DNA of 64,000 nt from NCBI GenBank assembly GCA_030425285.1, contig JAUIAY010000004.1, positions 116,981 to 180,980 of the forward strand, written 5' to 3'. Source of the stretch: Bacteroidia bacterium (GTDB lineage: Bacteria > Bacteroidota > Bacteroidia > Flavobacteriales > Flavobacteriaceae). The translations under genes were made by a program, and so were the position numbers. Positions 52,704-59,618 of this stretch are shown one piece after another (the first letter of the stretch is position 1; every line of letters begins with the position of its first letter). The notes under the pieces were generated by a model. It saw only the letters and a program-made list of their open reading frames with translations. It ran no database searches and was not told the origin of the DNA.

Positions 52704-53633
52704 ATGAGCGAGTTAAGTGTCAATCACTTATTGGGAATCAAGTATCTGAATAACGAGGATATCAAACTTATTTTTGAAACGGCTGATCATTTTAAAGAAG
52801 TCATCAACCGACCGATAAAGAAAGTACCATCGCTGCGTGATATAACCATAGCAAACCTGTTTTTTGAGAATTCCACCAGAACAAAACTATCATTTGAATT
52901 AGCTGAAAAACGATTGTCGGCTGATGTCATAAACTTTTCGGCATCACAATCATCCGTTAAAAAAGGAGAGACTTTAATTGATACAGTAAACAATATTTTA
53001 TCAATGAAAGTGGATATGGTAGTCATGCGCCACCCTAATCCTGGAGCGAGTGTATTTTTATCCAACCATGTCAATGCAAGTATTATTAACGCAGGTGATG
53101 GTGCTCATGAACATCCAACCCAAGCCTTATTGGATTCCTATTCCATTCGTGAACGATTGGGTGAGGTTAAAGGAAAGAAAGTGGTGATAGTTGGTGATAT
53201 CTTGCATAGTCGTGTGGCTTTGTCAAATATTTTTGCCTTAAAAACTCAAGGTGCACAGGTTAAGGTTTGTGGCCCAAAGACCTTAATTCCAAAATATATA
53301 GATAAATTGGGTGTTACGGTTGAAACAAATCTAAAAAAAGCCTTAAATTGGTGTGACGTTGCCAATATGCTCCGTGTGCAGAATGAACGCATGACTGTTA
53401 GTTATTTTCCTTCAGCTAGAGAGTATACCCAACAATATGGTGTCAATATGGAATTGCTCAATTCTTTGAATAAGGAAATTACCATTATGCACCCAGGACC
53501 TATAAATCGTGGTGTTGAGATTACCAGCGATGTGGCAGATTCAGATCAGGCCATTATATTAGACCAAGTACAAAACGGTGTCGCTATTAGAATGGCTGTT
53601 ATTTATTTATTAGCTTCAAAAATTAAACAATAA
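52704..53633 (+). CDS. pyrB: Aspartate carbamoyltransferase catalytic subunit
   Basis: A protein of 309 residues, first committed step of UMP synthesis. Carbamoyl-phosphate motif FFENSTRTKLSFELAEKRL, the HPTQALLDSYSIRERLG segment, ASQSSVKKGETLIDT, and MHPGPINRGVEI. No pyrI regulatory subunit nearby. It forms an operon with pyrR and is followed after 4 bp by a small gene and then rnz. Confidence 0.95.
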   Translation: MSELSVNHLLGIKYLNNEDIKLIFETADHFKEVINRPIKKVPSLRDITIANLFFENSTRTKLSFELAEKRLSADVINFSASQSSVKKGETLIDTVNNILSMKVDMVVMRHPNPGASVFLSNHVNASIINAGDGAHEHPTQALLDSYSIRERLGEVKGKKVVIVGDILHSRVALSNIFALKTQGAQVKVCGPKTLIPKYIDKLGVTVETNLKKALNWCDVANMLRVQNERMTVSYFPSAREYTQQYGVNMELLNSLNKEITIMHPGPINRGVEITSDVADSDQAIILDQVQNGVAIRMAVIYLLASKIKQ

Positions 53634-53637
53634 GATT

Positions 53638-53970
53638 ATGATTTTTGATAAGAAAGACAATATTACCATTATTACCCAAGAGAAATCATCTATTGTGGAA
53701 TTGGTAAAAAAGCTGGACGTATTATATGAGCGTTTTAAAAATGACAACGTTATCATATCGTTAACGAGTTTAAAACCTATCGCCTTGACAGAAATAGTTG
53801 AGTTTCTTAAGATATCCAATACCCATCGTAAAGCCAAAAATTCGTTTGTAATTGTAACCGATAAAGTGAATTTTGATGATATGCCAGACGAATTGGTGGT
53901 TGTACCAACCATGCAGGAAGCATTTGATGTTATCGAAATGGAAGAAATGGAGCGTGATTTAGGATTTTAA
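53638..53970 (+). CDS. Small STAS-like protein coupled to rnz
   Basis: A protein of 110 residues, no signal or membrane segment. Alternating strands and helices (NITIITQEKSSIVELVKKLD, NVIISLTSLKPIALTEIVEF, NSFVIVTDKVNFDDMPDELV, VVPTMQEAFDVIEMEEMERD) resemble an anti-sigma antagonist/STAS fold, and the last segment (TMQEAFDVIE) is typical of that fold's final helix. It lies between pyrB (4 bp) and rnz (1 bp). Databases sometimes label such proteins ribonuclease Z from position only; it has no metal motif. Function unknown. Confidence 0.75.
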   Translation: MIFDKKDNITIITQEKSSIVELVKKLDVLYERFKNDNVIISLTSLKPIALTEIVEFLKISNTHRKAKNSFVIVTDKVNFDDMPDELVVVPTMQEAFDVIEMEEMERDLGF

Positions 53971-53971
53971 A

Positions 53972-54877
53972 ATGAAGCTAACCATTTTAGGCTGTCATAG
54001 TGCAACACCTCGTATTAATACCAATCCTACATCACAGGTATTAGAAATTAAAAACCATATTTTTCTAATAGATTGTGGTGAAGGTACACAGGTTGAGCTG
54101 CGCCGGAACAAGGTTAAGTTTTCCAGAATCAAACATATTTTTATTTCGCACCTTCACGGTGATCATTTTTTTGGATTAGTAGGACTTATTTCAACCTTTA
54201 GGCTACTAACTAGAGAAACAGATTTACATATTTATGGTCCTAAAGGACTAAAAGAGGTTATTACACTTCAGCTGAAGTTGGGTAATTCATGGACTAATTT
54301 TAAATTGATTTTTCATGAATTGACATCCAAGGAATCCGAATTAATTTTTGAAGATGAAAAAATTTCGGTCTATACCATTCCTTTGCAACACCGAGTATAT
54401 ACCAATGGGTTTTTGTTCCAGGAAAAACCAGGCGAACGTAAGCTGGATATTAATGCAGTATTGAATGCCAATATTAATAAAGCGTATTATAGAAAGTTAA
54501 AGCAAGGATTTGATGTAACAAACGAAAATGGCGGGTTAATAAAGAATGAAGACGTAACAAAAGAACCTAATACGCCAAAAAGTTATGCATTTTGTAGTGA
54601 TACAGCTTATACCGAGACCATTGTACCAATTATTAAGAAAGCAACTGTTCTTTATCACGAATCGACATTTTTAGAAAAACACGCTCATTTATCAAGCCCT
54701 ACAAAGCACAGCAGTGCTATTGATGCTGCAACAATAGCCAAAAAAGCAGAAGTAGGCACTTTGATTTTAGGACATTATTCAACAAGGTATGATACGATTG
54801 AAGAATTTAAAACCGAAGCACAAACGGTTTTTGATAACGTAGAATTGGCTGAAAGCGGTAAGATGTTTAACTTTTAA
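53972..54877 (+). CDS. rnz: Ribonuclease Z
   Basis: A protein of 301 residues, a metallo-beta-lactamase-fold tRNA 3' endonuclease. N-terminal LGCHSATPRINTNPTSQVLE, metal motif SHLHGDHFFGLVGLI, FCSDTAYTETIVP with the conserved Asp, HESTFLEKHAHLSSPTKHSSA, and the late GHYSTRYD. It lies at the end of the pyrR-pyrB-small gene cluster and converges on the next gene with an 11-bp overlap. Confidence 0.93.
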   Translation: MKLTILGCHSATPRINTNPTSQVLEIKNHIFLIDCGEGTQVELRRNKVKFSRIKHIFISHLHGDHFFGLVGLISTFRLLTRETDLHIYGPKGLKEVITLQLKLGNSWTNFKLIFHELTSKESELIFEDEKISVYTIPLQHRVYTNGFLFQEKPGERKLDINAVLNANINKAYYRKLKQGFDVTNENGGLIKNEDVTKEPNTPKSYAFCSDTAYTETIVPIIKKATVLYHESTFLEKHAHLSSPTKHSSAIDAATIAKKAEVGTLILGHYSTRYDTIEEFKTEAQTVFDNVELAESGKMFNF

Positions 54878-55283
54878 ACTCTTTCAGGTTTTGCATCCAG
54901 TGAAGTGCTTCTTCCAAACTGGAGCATCGTTTTAAGCTATTTTCAGAAAACTGTTTTTCCAAGGTAGCATTCATATAACTAATATCGTCATACACCACAA
55001 TGGCACTGGCCACAATAAAACCAAACTCTTGATTAAATTTGGTCCATAAACGTGGATCTGTTGAGTACGAATTGACCCTGTTGGATATAAATCCAATTTT
55101 TAATTCATAGCCATAATGGCGTATGAGCTCGGTTGCCAATTCCTGAATCTTGTCCCAGTCAAAGTGAATACCTTCATTAAATTCTGCTATTATAAAGTTT
55201 TCAAGCAAATAAAAATCACCAAAGTATAAGGTGATTTTGTGATGTTTCAATAGGTTGAAATAATTACTCTTTTCAAAAAACAT
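54867..55283 (-). CDS. SpoIIAA/STAS-like hypothetical protein
   Basis: A protein of 138 residues. The pattern ENFIIAEFNEGIHFDWDKIQ, then ELKIGFISNRVNSYSTDPRL and the late SSLEEALHWMQNLKEF, matches SpoIIAA-like proteins in which a C-terminal ..eAl.WL.. helix closes the domain. No signal peptide or membrane segment. It stands alone on the minus strand between rnz and pdxH. Function unknown. Confidence 0.65.
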   Translation of the reverse strand: MFFEKSNYFNLLKHHKITLYFGDFYLLENFIIAEFNEGIHFDWDKIQELATELIRHYGYELKIGFISNRVNSYSTDPRLWTKFNQEFGFIVASAIVVYDDISYMNATLEKQFSENSLKRCSSLEEALHWMQNLKEFKS

Positions 55284-55375
55284 TTCGTCAAATATTGCTT
55301 AAATTTATATGAAATTTCAGTAGTTTAAAAATATTGAACCTAATTAATTATCAATTTAAATAAATCAGTTTCCTA

Positions 55376-56023
55376 ATGGATGCAGACTTAAGCAATTACA
55401 GAAAATCTTATGAAAAAGGCGAATTGTCTCTTGAGTTATCACCTGATAATCCATTGGAATTGTTTAAATCCTGGTTCCATGAAGTAGATGCCCACTTTCC
55501 AGAAGACGAAACCAATGCCATGACCATTTCGACCATTGGCACAGATGGTTTTCCTAAAAACCGTGTAGTTCTTTTAAAACGGTTCACTTACGAAGGCTTT
55601 ATTTTCTATACCAATTATAATAGTGAAAAAGGAAAAGCTATTGCACATAACCCAAATGTGTGTTTGTCTTTCTTTTGGCATGGTGCCGAACGCCAAATTA
55701 TTATTAAAGGAGTTGCTGAAAAGATTGCGGGAAGCTTAAGTGATGGTTATTTTGAATCACGCCCAAGAGGTAGCCAGTTAGGGGCTGCAGTGTCCGACCA
55801 AAGTGAGGTGATTCCTGATAGAGAGTATTTGGAAAATAAATTAAAGGCATTAGAAAAGCAGTATGAAGGGCAGGAGATACCTAGACCAGAATTTTGGGGA
55901 GGCTACATTATAAAGCCTGTTGAAATGGAATTTTGGCAAGGTCGTCCTAATAGATTGCATGATAGAATCCGTTATCATTTAGAATCAGATTACTCTTGGA
56001 CTAAAAATCGATTATCACCATGA
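55376..56023 (+). CDS. pdxH: Pyridoxamine 5'-phosphate oxidase
   Basis: A protein of 215 residues, FMN enzyme making pyridoxal phosphate. DADLSNYRKSYEKGELSLE at the N-terminus, AMTISTIGTDGFPKNRVVLLKRF (FMN phosphate site), YTNYNSEKGKAIAHNP, and the C-terminal signature EFWQGRPNRLHDRIRY. Full length. It supplies the cofactor used by RocD and the cysteine desulfurase elsewhere in the window. Confidence 0.95.
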   Translation: MDADLSNYRKSYEKGELSLELSPDNPLELFKSWFHEVDAHFPEDETNAMTISTIGTDGFPKNRVVLLKRFTYEGFIFYTNYNSEKGKAIAHNPNVCLSFFWHGAERQIIIKGVAEKIAGSLSDGYFESRPRGSQLGAAVSDQSEVIPDREYLENKLKALEKQYEGQEIPRPEFWGGYIIKPVEMEFWQGRPNRLHDRIRYHLESDYSWTKNRLSP

Positions 56024-56027
56024 AATC

Positions 56028-56116
56028 ATCGATTAAAAACACAATTTTCACTTCAAAGCGTGCATTTCATCGATTAAAAACATAAACAATCGACAAAATA
56101 CACGTTTTTAATCGAT
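56028..56116. repeat. Three ATCGATTAAAAAC sites upstream of the CAP gene
   Basis: Exact 13-mers at 56028-56040 and 56069-56081 on plus, and 56104-56116 on minus. The intergenic region holds no gene. The direct-plus-inverted arrangement within 90 bp looks like a cluster of protein-binding sites for the lipoprotein gene at 56189. Confidence 0.6.
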
Positions 56117-56188
56117 TTTAACATTTCTTTAACACTCTCTTTTAGTTAGGCTGTTAATTTTACTATCCCAAATCTAAATAACCTAACA

Positions 56189-56683
56189 ATGAAAAGACCT
56201 ACTTTATTGCCAGTTATGGTATTGCTTATTATGTTTGCGACCTCGTGCTCATCAGAATCTTTAGATGAAAACGCCAACAATGCACATACCCAATTAGTGG
56301 TTCCAGAAACCAAAGCCATTGAAGTGGAGATCATGGAACTTATTAATGACCACAGATTAAGCATAGGATTAAATCCTTTGGAAAACATGAATGCTATTAA
56401 AGCACAAGCTTATGGCCATACAGGTTATATGATAGCCCAAAACAATGTTTCTCATGATAATTTTTTCCAACGTAAAAGCTTTTTGGTAAATAATGTAGGT
56501 GCCAATAAGGTGTCAGAGAATGTGGCTTATGGTTATACATCGGCACAGTCCGTTGTCAATGCCTGGTTAAACAGTGATGGCCACCGCCAAAACATTGAAG
56601 GAAATTATACAGATTTTGATATCTCTGCCGAACAGAATGAAGAGGGCAGATGGTATTACACCAATATATTTGTTAAGAAATAA
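56189..56683 (+). CDS. CAP-domain (SCP/PR1) lipoprotein
   Basis: A protein of 164 residues with lipobox TSC (Cys20). The CAP domain spans about 48-160: EIMELINDHRLSIGLNPLEN, AYGHTGYMIAQNNVSHDNFF, GANKVSENVAYGYTSAQSVV, WLNSDGHRQNIEGNYTDFDI. The conserved His and Glu of the CAP cavity are present. Extracytoplasmic, precise function unknown. It is controlled from an intergenic region with three identical 13-mers and closed by a terminator at 56750. Confidence 0.87.
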   Translation: MKRPTLLPVMVLLIMFATSCSSESLDENANNAHTQLVVPETKAIEVEIMELINDHRLSIGLNPLENMNAIKAQAYGHTGYMIAQNNVSHDNFFQRKSFLVNNVGANKVSENVAYGYTSAQSVVNAWLNSDGHRQNIEGNYTDFDISAEQNEEGRWYYTNIFVKK

Positions 56684-56749
56684 AAATAGACTCATAATTG
56701 TTAGTATATAGATAGGTTAATAGCGTACCCCAAAATCAATTTACTAAAA

Positions 56750-56782
56750 CAAAAAGACTACCGTTCTGGTAGTCTTTTTTTT
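56750..56782. terminator. Bidirectional terminator
   Basis: AAAAGACTACC / GGTAGTCTTTT stem with loop GTTCT and T8 tract, between the CAP gene and the minus-strand small membrane gene. Confidence 0.85.
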
Positions 56783-56803
56783 CAATGATTTATCAGAAAC
56801 TTT

Positions 56804-57007
56804 TTATTGCCAATAGTTTGTTAGGTATAACATAAGTATTACCAATATCACAATAAATCCTATACCAATAGTATAATTCCGTTCTTGTTTTAAAATTTCT
56901 TTGTAACTATATTTTTTTCTCAAGAAAGTCCACTTAATTGCTGCACCAATGTGATTGAGATTTTCAATAAATAAATCATATAAAAATATTCCAATAAAAT
57001 CTAGCAT
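56804..57007 (-). CDS. Small conserved-type membrane protein
   Basis: A protein of 67 residues: an N-terminal amphipathic or membrane segment (MLDFIGIFLYDLFIENLNHI), a basic loop (KWTFLRKKYSYKEILKQE), then a clear transmembrane helix (IGIGFIVILVILMLYLTNYW). The FLRKKYS pattern recurs in short flavobacterial membrane proteins. It lies just downstream, in gene direction, of the truncated first linker of the cassette array and may have been the insertion neighbour. Function unknown. Confidence 0.6.
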   Translation of the reverse strand: MLDFIGIFLYDLFIENLNHIGAAIKWTFLRKKYSYKEILKQERNYTIGIGFIVILVILMLYLTNYWQ

Positions 57008-57074
57008 AATCCTTTAATCATTTCAGTGAGGAAAACGGAAGCAATGAATCATACACATTGTTGCCCACAGAATT

Positions 57075-57530
57075 TTATTCCGTTAATAATTTTTTCGGTA
57101 CTTGGTAACTCGCTGAATAAATTAAATTCTTTCCACGACTTTTAAATTCCGCAAACGCTTTTTCATACCATTTTGGGTCATTCGCACTAGTTTTATAATC
57201 TTCGAAACTTAAAACATCATAAAAATTTCCATTCAGCCAAGGTTCAATTCCAAATATAGCGATTCCGTTTCTTTCTACTCGGTCAAGTACGGTTTCAAAG
57301 TCAGATTCCGAGAAATAGTAAATTGATTCAGAGTCGAATCCGTCATTCAGATTTTCAAGTCCGTTGAACACATTTGTTTTCAGATATTCAAATTCTTTTT
57401 TTCGTTCTTCCTCGCTGTAATCTTTTATTTCCATTTCCGTTTCTCCAAAAGTTTTCGTTTCAGTTCTGTTTTTGTTGTTGCAACTCAATATTAAAAGTCC
57501 GATTAATAATATTTGAAGCAGTTTTTTCAT
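57075..57530 (-). CDS. Cassette gene A: lipoprotein of unknown function
   Basis: A protein of 151 residues. Signal MKKLLQILLIGLLILSC with lipidated Cys17, then a charged spacer (NRTETKTFGETEMEIKDYSE) and a small alpha/beta domain (SESIYYFSESDFETVLDRVE, IAIFGIEPWLNGNFYDVLSF, WYEKAFAEFKSRGKNLIYSA). It resembles no family I can name with confidence. The gene fills its cassette: the ATG is 2 bp from one boundary palindrome and the stop 5 bp from the other. There is no room for its own promoter, so it depends on an outside one or on the linker. Confidence 0.7.
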   Translation of the reverse strand: MKKLLQILLIGLLILSCNNKNRTETKTFGETEMEIKDYSEEERKKEFEYLKTNVFNGLENLNDGFDSESIYYFSESDFETVLDRVERNGIAIFGIEPWLNGNFYDVLSFEDYKTSANDPKWYEKAFAEFKSRGKNLIYSASYQVPKKLLTE

Positions 57531-57535
57531 ATTGT

Positions 57536-57720
57536 GGGCAACGGTCTTGTATAACCGTCAGTTACGGGTTAAAGTACGCAAATTTTTCGGTTAAGCACAG
57601 ACGTTAGCAATTCCGAGTGGATTCGGACGTAGTCGAATCCGCCGACCAAGCGCAGCGACCCATGAACTCCTTTTTCTAAAATAAAATATGTGAATAGATT
57701 GCGGTTATGCATTGTTACCA
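57536..57720 (-). repeat. attC-like linker 1 (between cassettes A and B)
   Basis: In plus coordinates: GGGCAAC (57536-57542), 6-nt spacer GGTCTT, arm GTATAACCG (57549-57557), a loop with an internal 7-bp hairpin (57619-57625 with 57634-57640), partner arm CGGTTATGC (57702-57710), 3-nt spacer ATT, box GTTACCA (57714-57720). The arms pair 8 of 9, the ninth a G-T type mismatch. The unequal spacers would leave extra unpaired bases on one side, as in true attC sites. Confidence 0.65.
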
Positions 57721-57728
57721 CACGTATT

Positions 57729-58445
57729 TTATTTACATACATTTTTTCTCCCAACTTTTACAATTTCCTCAATTCCAAATTTGTCAAACCTCTCAAGTAA
57801 GTCAATTGCGCTATTTTTCTTTTTAAATTCTAACTCTTCTTTATAAAGCGGAATAATTGTATAAATATCTATTAACTTATTATTCTCCAATTCGATTTGG
57901 GTAAACTCGTCAGATAACTCCATTGAATGAGCCAACATTACAGAATTAAAGCCAATTCCATCAGCAAGTTCTTCGTCATCTTCGTGTCCGAGAGTGTGTC
58001 CAAATCCTAACCAAGTTTTATTTGGGTGTGGAAGCATCATTAATTCTTTCATAATTCTAATTGGCCAATAATTCCGTTCATCACTGAAAGATTCATATTC
58101 CAAATTCCACTCCTTTGGCAATAATATCATTACTTCTGCAAATTCAGAGGATTCAATATCTTCGGGTACTTTCATTGGTAAAGCACTCATTCCACAACTC
58201 AATAAAATATGATAAGGTCTATCTTTAGTAGCTTTTATGAAGTAAACATCTCGGTGAATTATTTCAGATTCTATTTCGTCAAATACTTTTATGTCATCGT
58301 TTTCATCAAAAAATTGGTCTAAATGACTATCAACTATTTCAACACTGTTTGGGACGTTTTCATTCATTTTTTTCTCGTTCTTTTGGGAATATGCGAAAGT
58401 TGAAATTAAAATAAGTAATATCGTTTTATAGTTGATTATTTTCAT
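57729..58445 (-). CDS. Cassette gene B: SUFU-domain protein with signal peptide
   Basis: The frame opens with TTG at 58475 inside the cassette boundary; ATG 58445 is chosen because it begins a signal peptide (MKIINYKTILLILISTFAYSQ), giving 238 residues. The SUFU (suppressor of fused-like) domain is recognised by DVYFIKATKDRPYHILLSCG, MALPMKVPEDIE-type text, AEVMILLPKEW, YWPIRIMKELMMLPHPNKTW and LGFGHT. Bacterial SUFU proteins are often immunity-type or toxin-associated and cytosolic; export of this one is unusual. Single-gene cassette with no toxin next to it. Function unproven. Confidence 0.82.
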   Translation of the reverse strand: MKIINYKTILLILISTFAYSQKNEKKMNENVPNSVEIVDSHLDQFFDENDDIKVFDEIESEIIHRDVYFIKATKDRPYHILLSCGMSALPMKVPEDIESSEFAEVMILLPKEWNLEYESFSDERNYWPIRIMKELMMLPHPNKTWLGFGHTLGHEDDEELADGIGFNSVMLAHSMELSDEFTQIELENNKLIDIYTIIPLYKEELEFKKKNSAIDLLERFDKFGIEEIVKVGRKNVCK

Positions 58446-58469
58446 TCGATTTCGGTTCTTCAATATTAC

Positions 58470-58601
58470 TGGCAACGGTTTTGTGTATGATTTCGTTGCG
58501 TGTTTCAGTAACTAAATTAGCAAATACAAACCGAATAGAAAATCCGCGAGGATTTTCGTAAGTAGGCGAGTACTAGCAATGAATTATACACGTTGTTGGG
58601 C
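58470..58601 (-). repeat. attC-like linker 2 (between cassettes B and C)
   Basis: In plus coordinates: TGGCAAC (58470-58476), 6-nt spacer GGTTTT, arm GTGTATGATT (58483-58492), a loop with a perfect 8-bp GCGA hairpin (58538-58557), partner arm AATTATACAC (58582-58591), 3-nt spacer GTT, box GTTGGGC (58595-58601). Same geometry as linker 1, different arm sequences, so the pairing is preserved by covariation. Confidence 0.68.
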
Positions 58602-58605
58602 AACG

Positions 58606-59349
58606 TTATTTTATTAAATCTAATTTCAATCGATTATGTTCAGAAGGTTTTTCCATTTTCCAAACTGACACGTGTTCATTCAATTTATTGGCTTTCAATA
58701 CTTTTTCAATATAGTTCTCCGAACAATCATATCCACATATTATATTCCTTAATGCATCTCTATTTAAATTATGTTTTCCAAAATTTTCTTTAATTAGTCT
58801 CAACTCTTTTTCATAAGCCCAGTTTTCTTGTTTTAGATAAAAAATTTCAAAAATGTCTTCTTCATTTTCAAGCAGTTCAATTGGAATTTTTTTCAATTCT
58901 TTTTGATAGTTCATAAATCTTAAACCTTTGAAAAAATCTGAATCTAAATCCATATTATATTGGAAGTATAATCCTTTATGATTATTGGCATAATTTGCTA
59001 ATAAAGGCATATTAATTCCGGGAAGCATTGAAAAACAAGCTATTCCGTGTTTGTTTATAAAATTCGGAATCGATTCTCTTATGGTTTCTTCTAGCTGTTT
59101 TGGGCTTAATCTTTCTTTAATATATTCTATCTGTTTCTTTCCAGCAATTATTTCAAATGCTTTGAACAGTTTCTTTATATCAATATTTTTTAATTGAATT
59201 AAGTTTGGTGTTGAGTCGAATGGGTCATTTAATAATTCACGTTTTTGAAAATAAATATATGAATTTTCTATTTCGTCTAAAGTGAAATCATTGTCAGGTC
59301 TATATCTAAAAAGATAAGGTTTTCCTGACTTCTCAATTTCTTTCAGCAT
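58606..59349 (-). CDS. Cassette gene C: DUF2971 family protein
   Basis: The frame opens with GTG at 59385 outside the cassette box; ATG 59349 (MLKEIEKSGKPYLFRYRPDN) is chosen, giving 247 residues. DUF2971 landmarks: LFRYRPDNDFTLDEIENSYI, LLNDPFDSTPNL, ACFSMLPGINMPLLANYANN, HKGLYFQYN, and WAYEKELRLIKENF followed by RNIICGYDCSENYI. No signal peptide, so cytoplasmic. The family is widespread in variable genome regions; its biochemical role is not established. The stop codon touches the left boundary box. Confidence 0.85.
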   Translation of the reverse strand: MLKEIEKSGKPYLFRYRPDNDFTLDEIENSYIYFQKRELLNDPFDSTPNLIQLKNIDIKKLFKAFEIIAGKKQIEYIKERLSPKQLEETIRESIPNFINKHGIACFSMLPGINMPLLANYANNHKGLYFQYNMDLDSDFFKGLRFMNYQKELKKIPIELLENEEDIFEIFYLKQENWAYEKELRLIKENFGKHNLNRDALRNIICGYDCSENYIEKVLKANKLNEHVSVWKMEKPSEHNRLKLDLIK

Positions 59350-59377
59350 AGTTTTGTTAATGTTGCCCAACGTATAG

Positions 59378-59399
59378 ATAAACACACTAGTGTGTTTAT
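59378..59399. repeat. Perfect 22-bp palindrome at the right end of the cassette array
   Basis: Eleven-bp arms ATAAACACACT / AGTGTGTTTAT with no loop base, starting 6 bp outside the outer box of cassette C. It could be a protein-binding site, a cruciform or the array's former attachment site. It is also in the position of a promoter/operator for cassette C. Confidence 0.7.
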
Positions 59400-59442
59400 T
59401 TTTATTATGTATACACCTACAAATCTAATATTTTTAAAATTC

Positions 59443-59470
59443 AAAAGCCACTCGCTGGGAGTGGCTTTTT
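59443..59470. terminator. Terminator-like hairpin
   Basis: AAAGCCACTC / GAGTGGCTTT stem with loop GCTGG and T5 tract, in the 233-bp gap between the cassette array and the OmpA-like gene. The rest of the gap also holds a 14-bp palindrome GCTGTTTAAACAGC at 59577. Confidence 0.75.
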
Positions 59471-59618
59471 AGTTAATAAGATTATTGTTAGGAAGGTTTT
59501 AATAGTGTGTAAGCATATTAAATCAATTTACTTAAATCTTATGTAACTAGTATTTTCATCGGAAAGCACCGATTAAGCTGTTTAAACAGCCTAACCAGTA
59601 TTTCCAGTGTATATGTTT

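Larger units (their letters stand above)
57047..59371 (-). mobile_element. Gene-cassette array with attC-like linkers, no integrase in window
   Basis: Three minus-strand genes sit in units bounded by GTTNNNN ... NNNNAAC boxes: A 57060-57542 (GTTGCCC / GGGCAAC), B 57714-58476 (GTTACCA / TGGCAAC, one mismatch) and C 58595-59371 (GTTGGGC / GCCCAAC). The two boxes of A, and of C, are exact complements of each other and differ between cassettes. Linkers fold through a second pair of arms. The rightmost part of a third linker is left at 57047-57066. This is integron-like organisation; the recombinase is unknown. Confidence 0.65.

Noticed and set aside
57536..58601. Classical integron attC sites
   Set aside because: Only cassette C boxes fit RYYYAAC/GTTRRRY; A and B boxes (GTTGCCC, GTTACCA) do not. 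The array is therefore described as attC-like rather than as a known integron.
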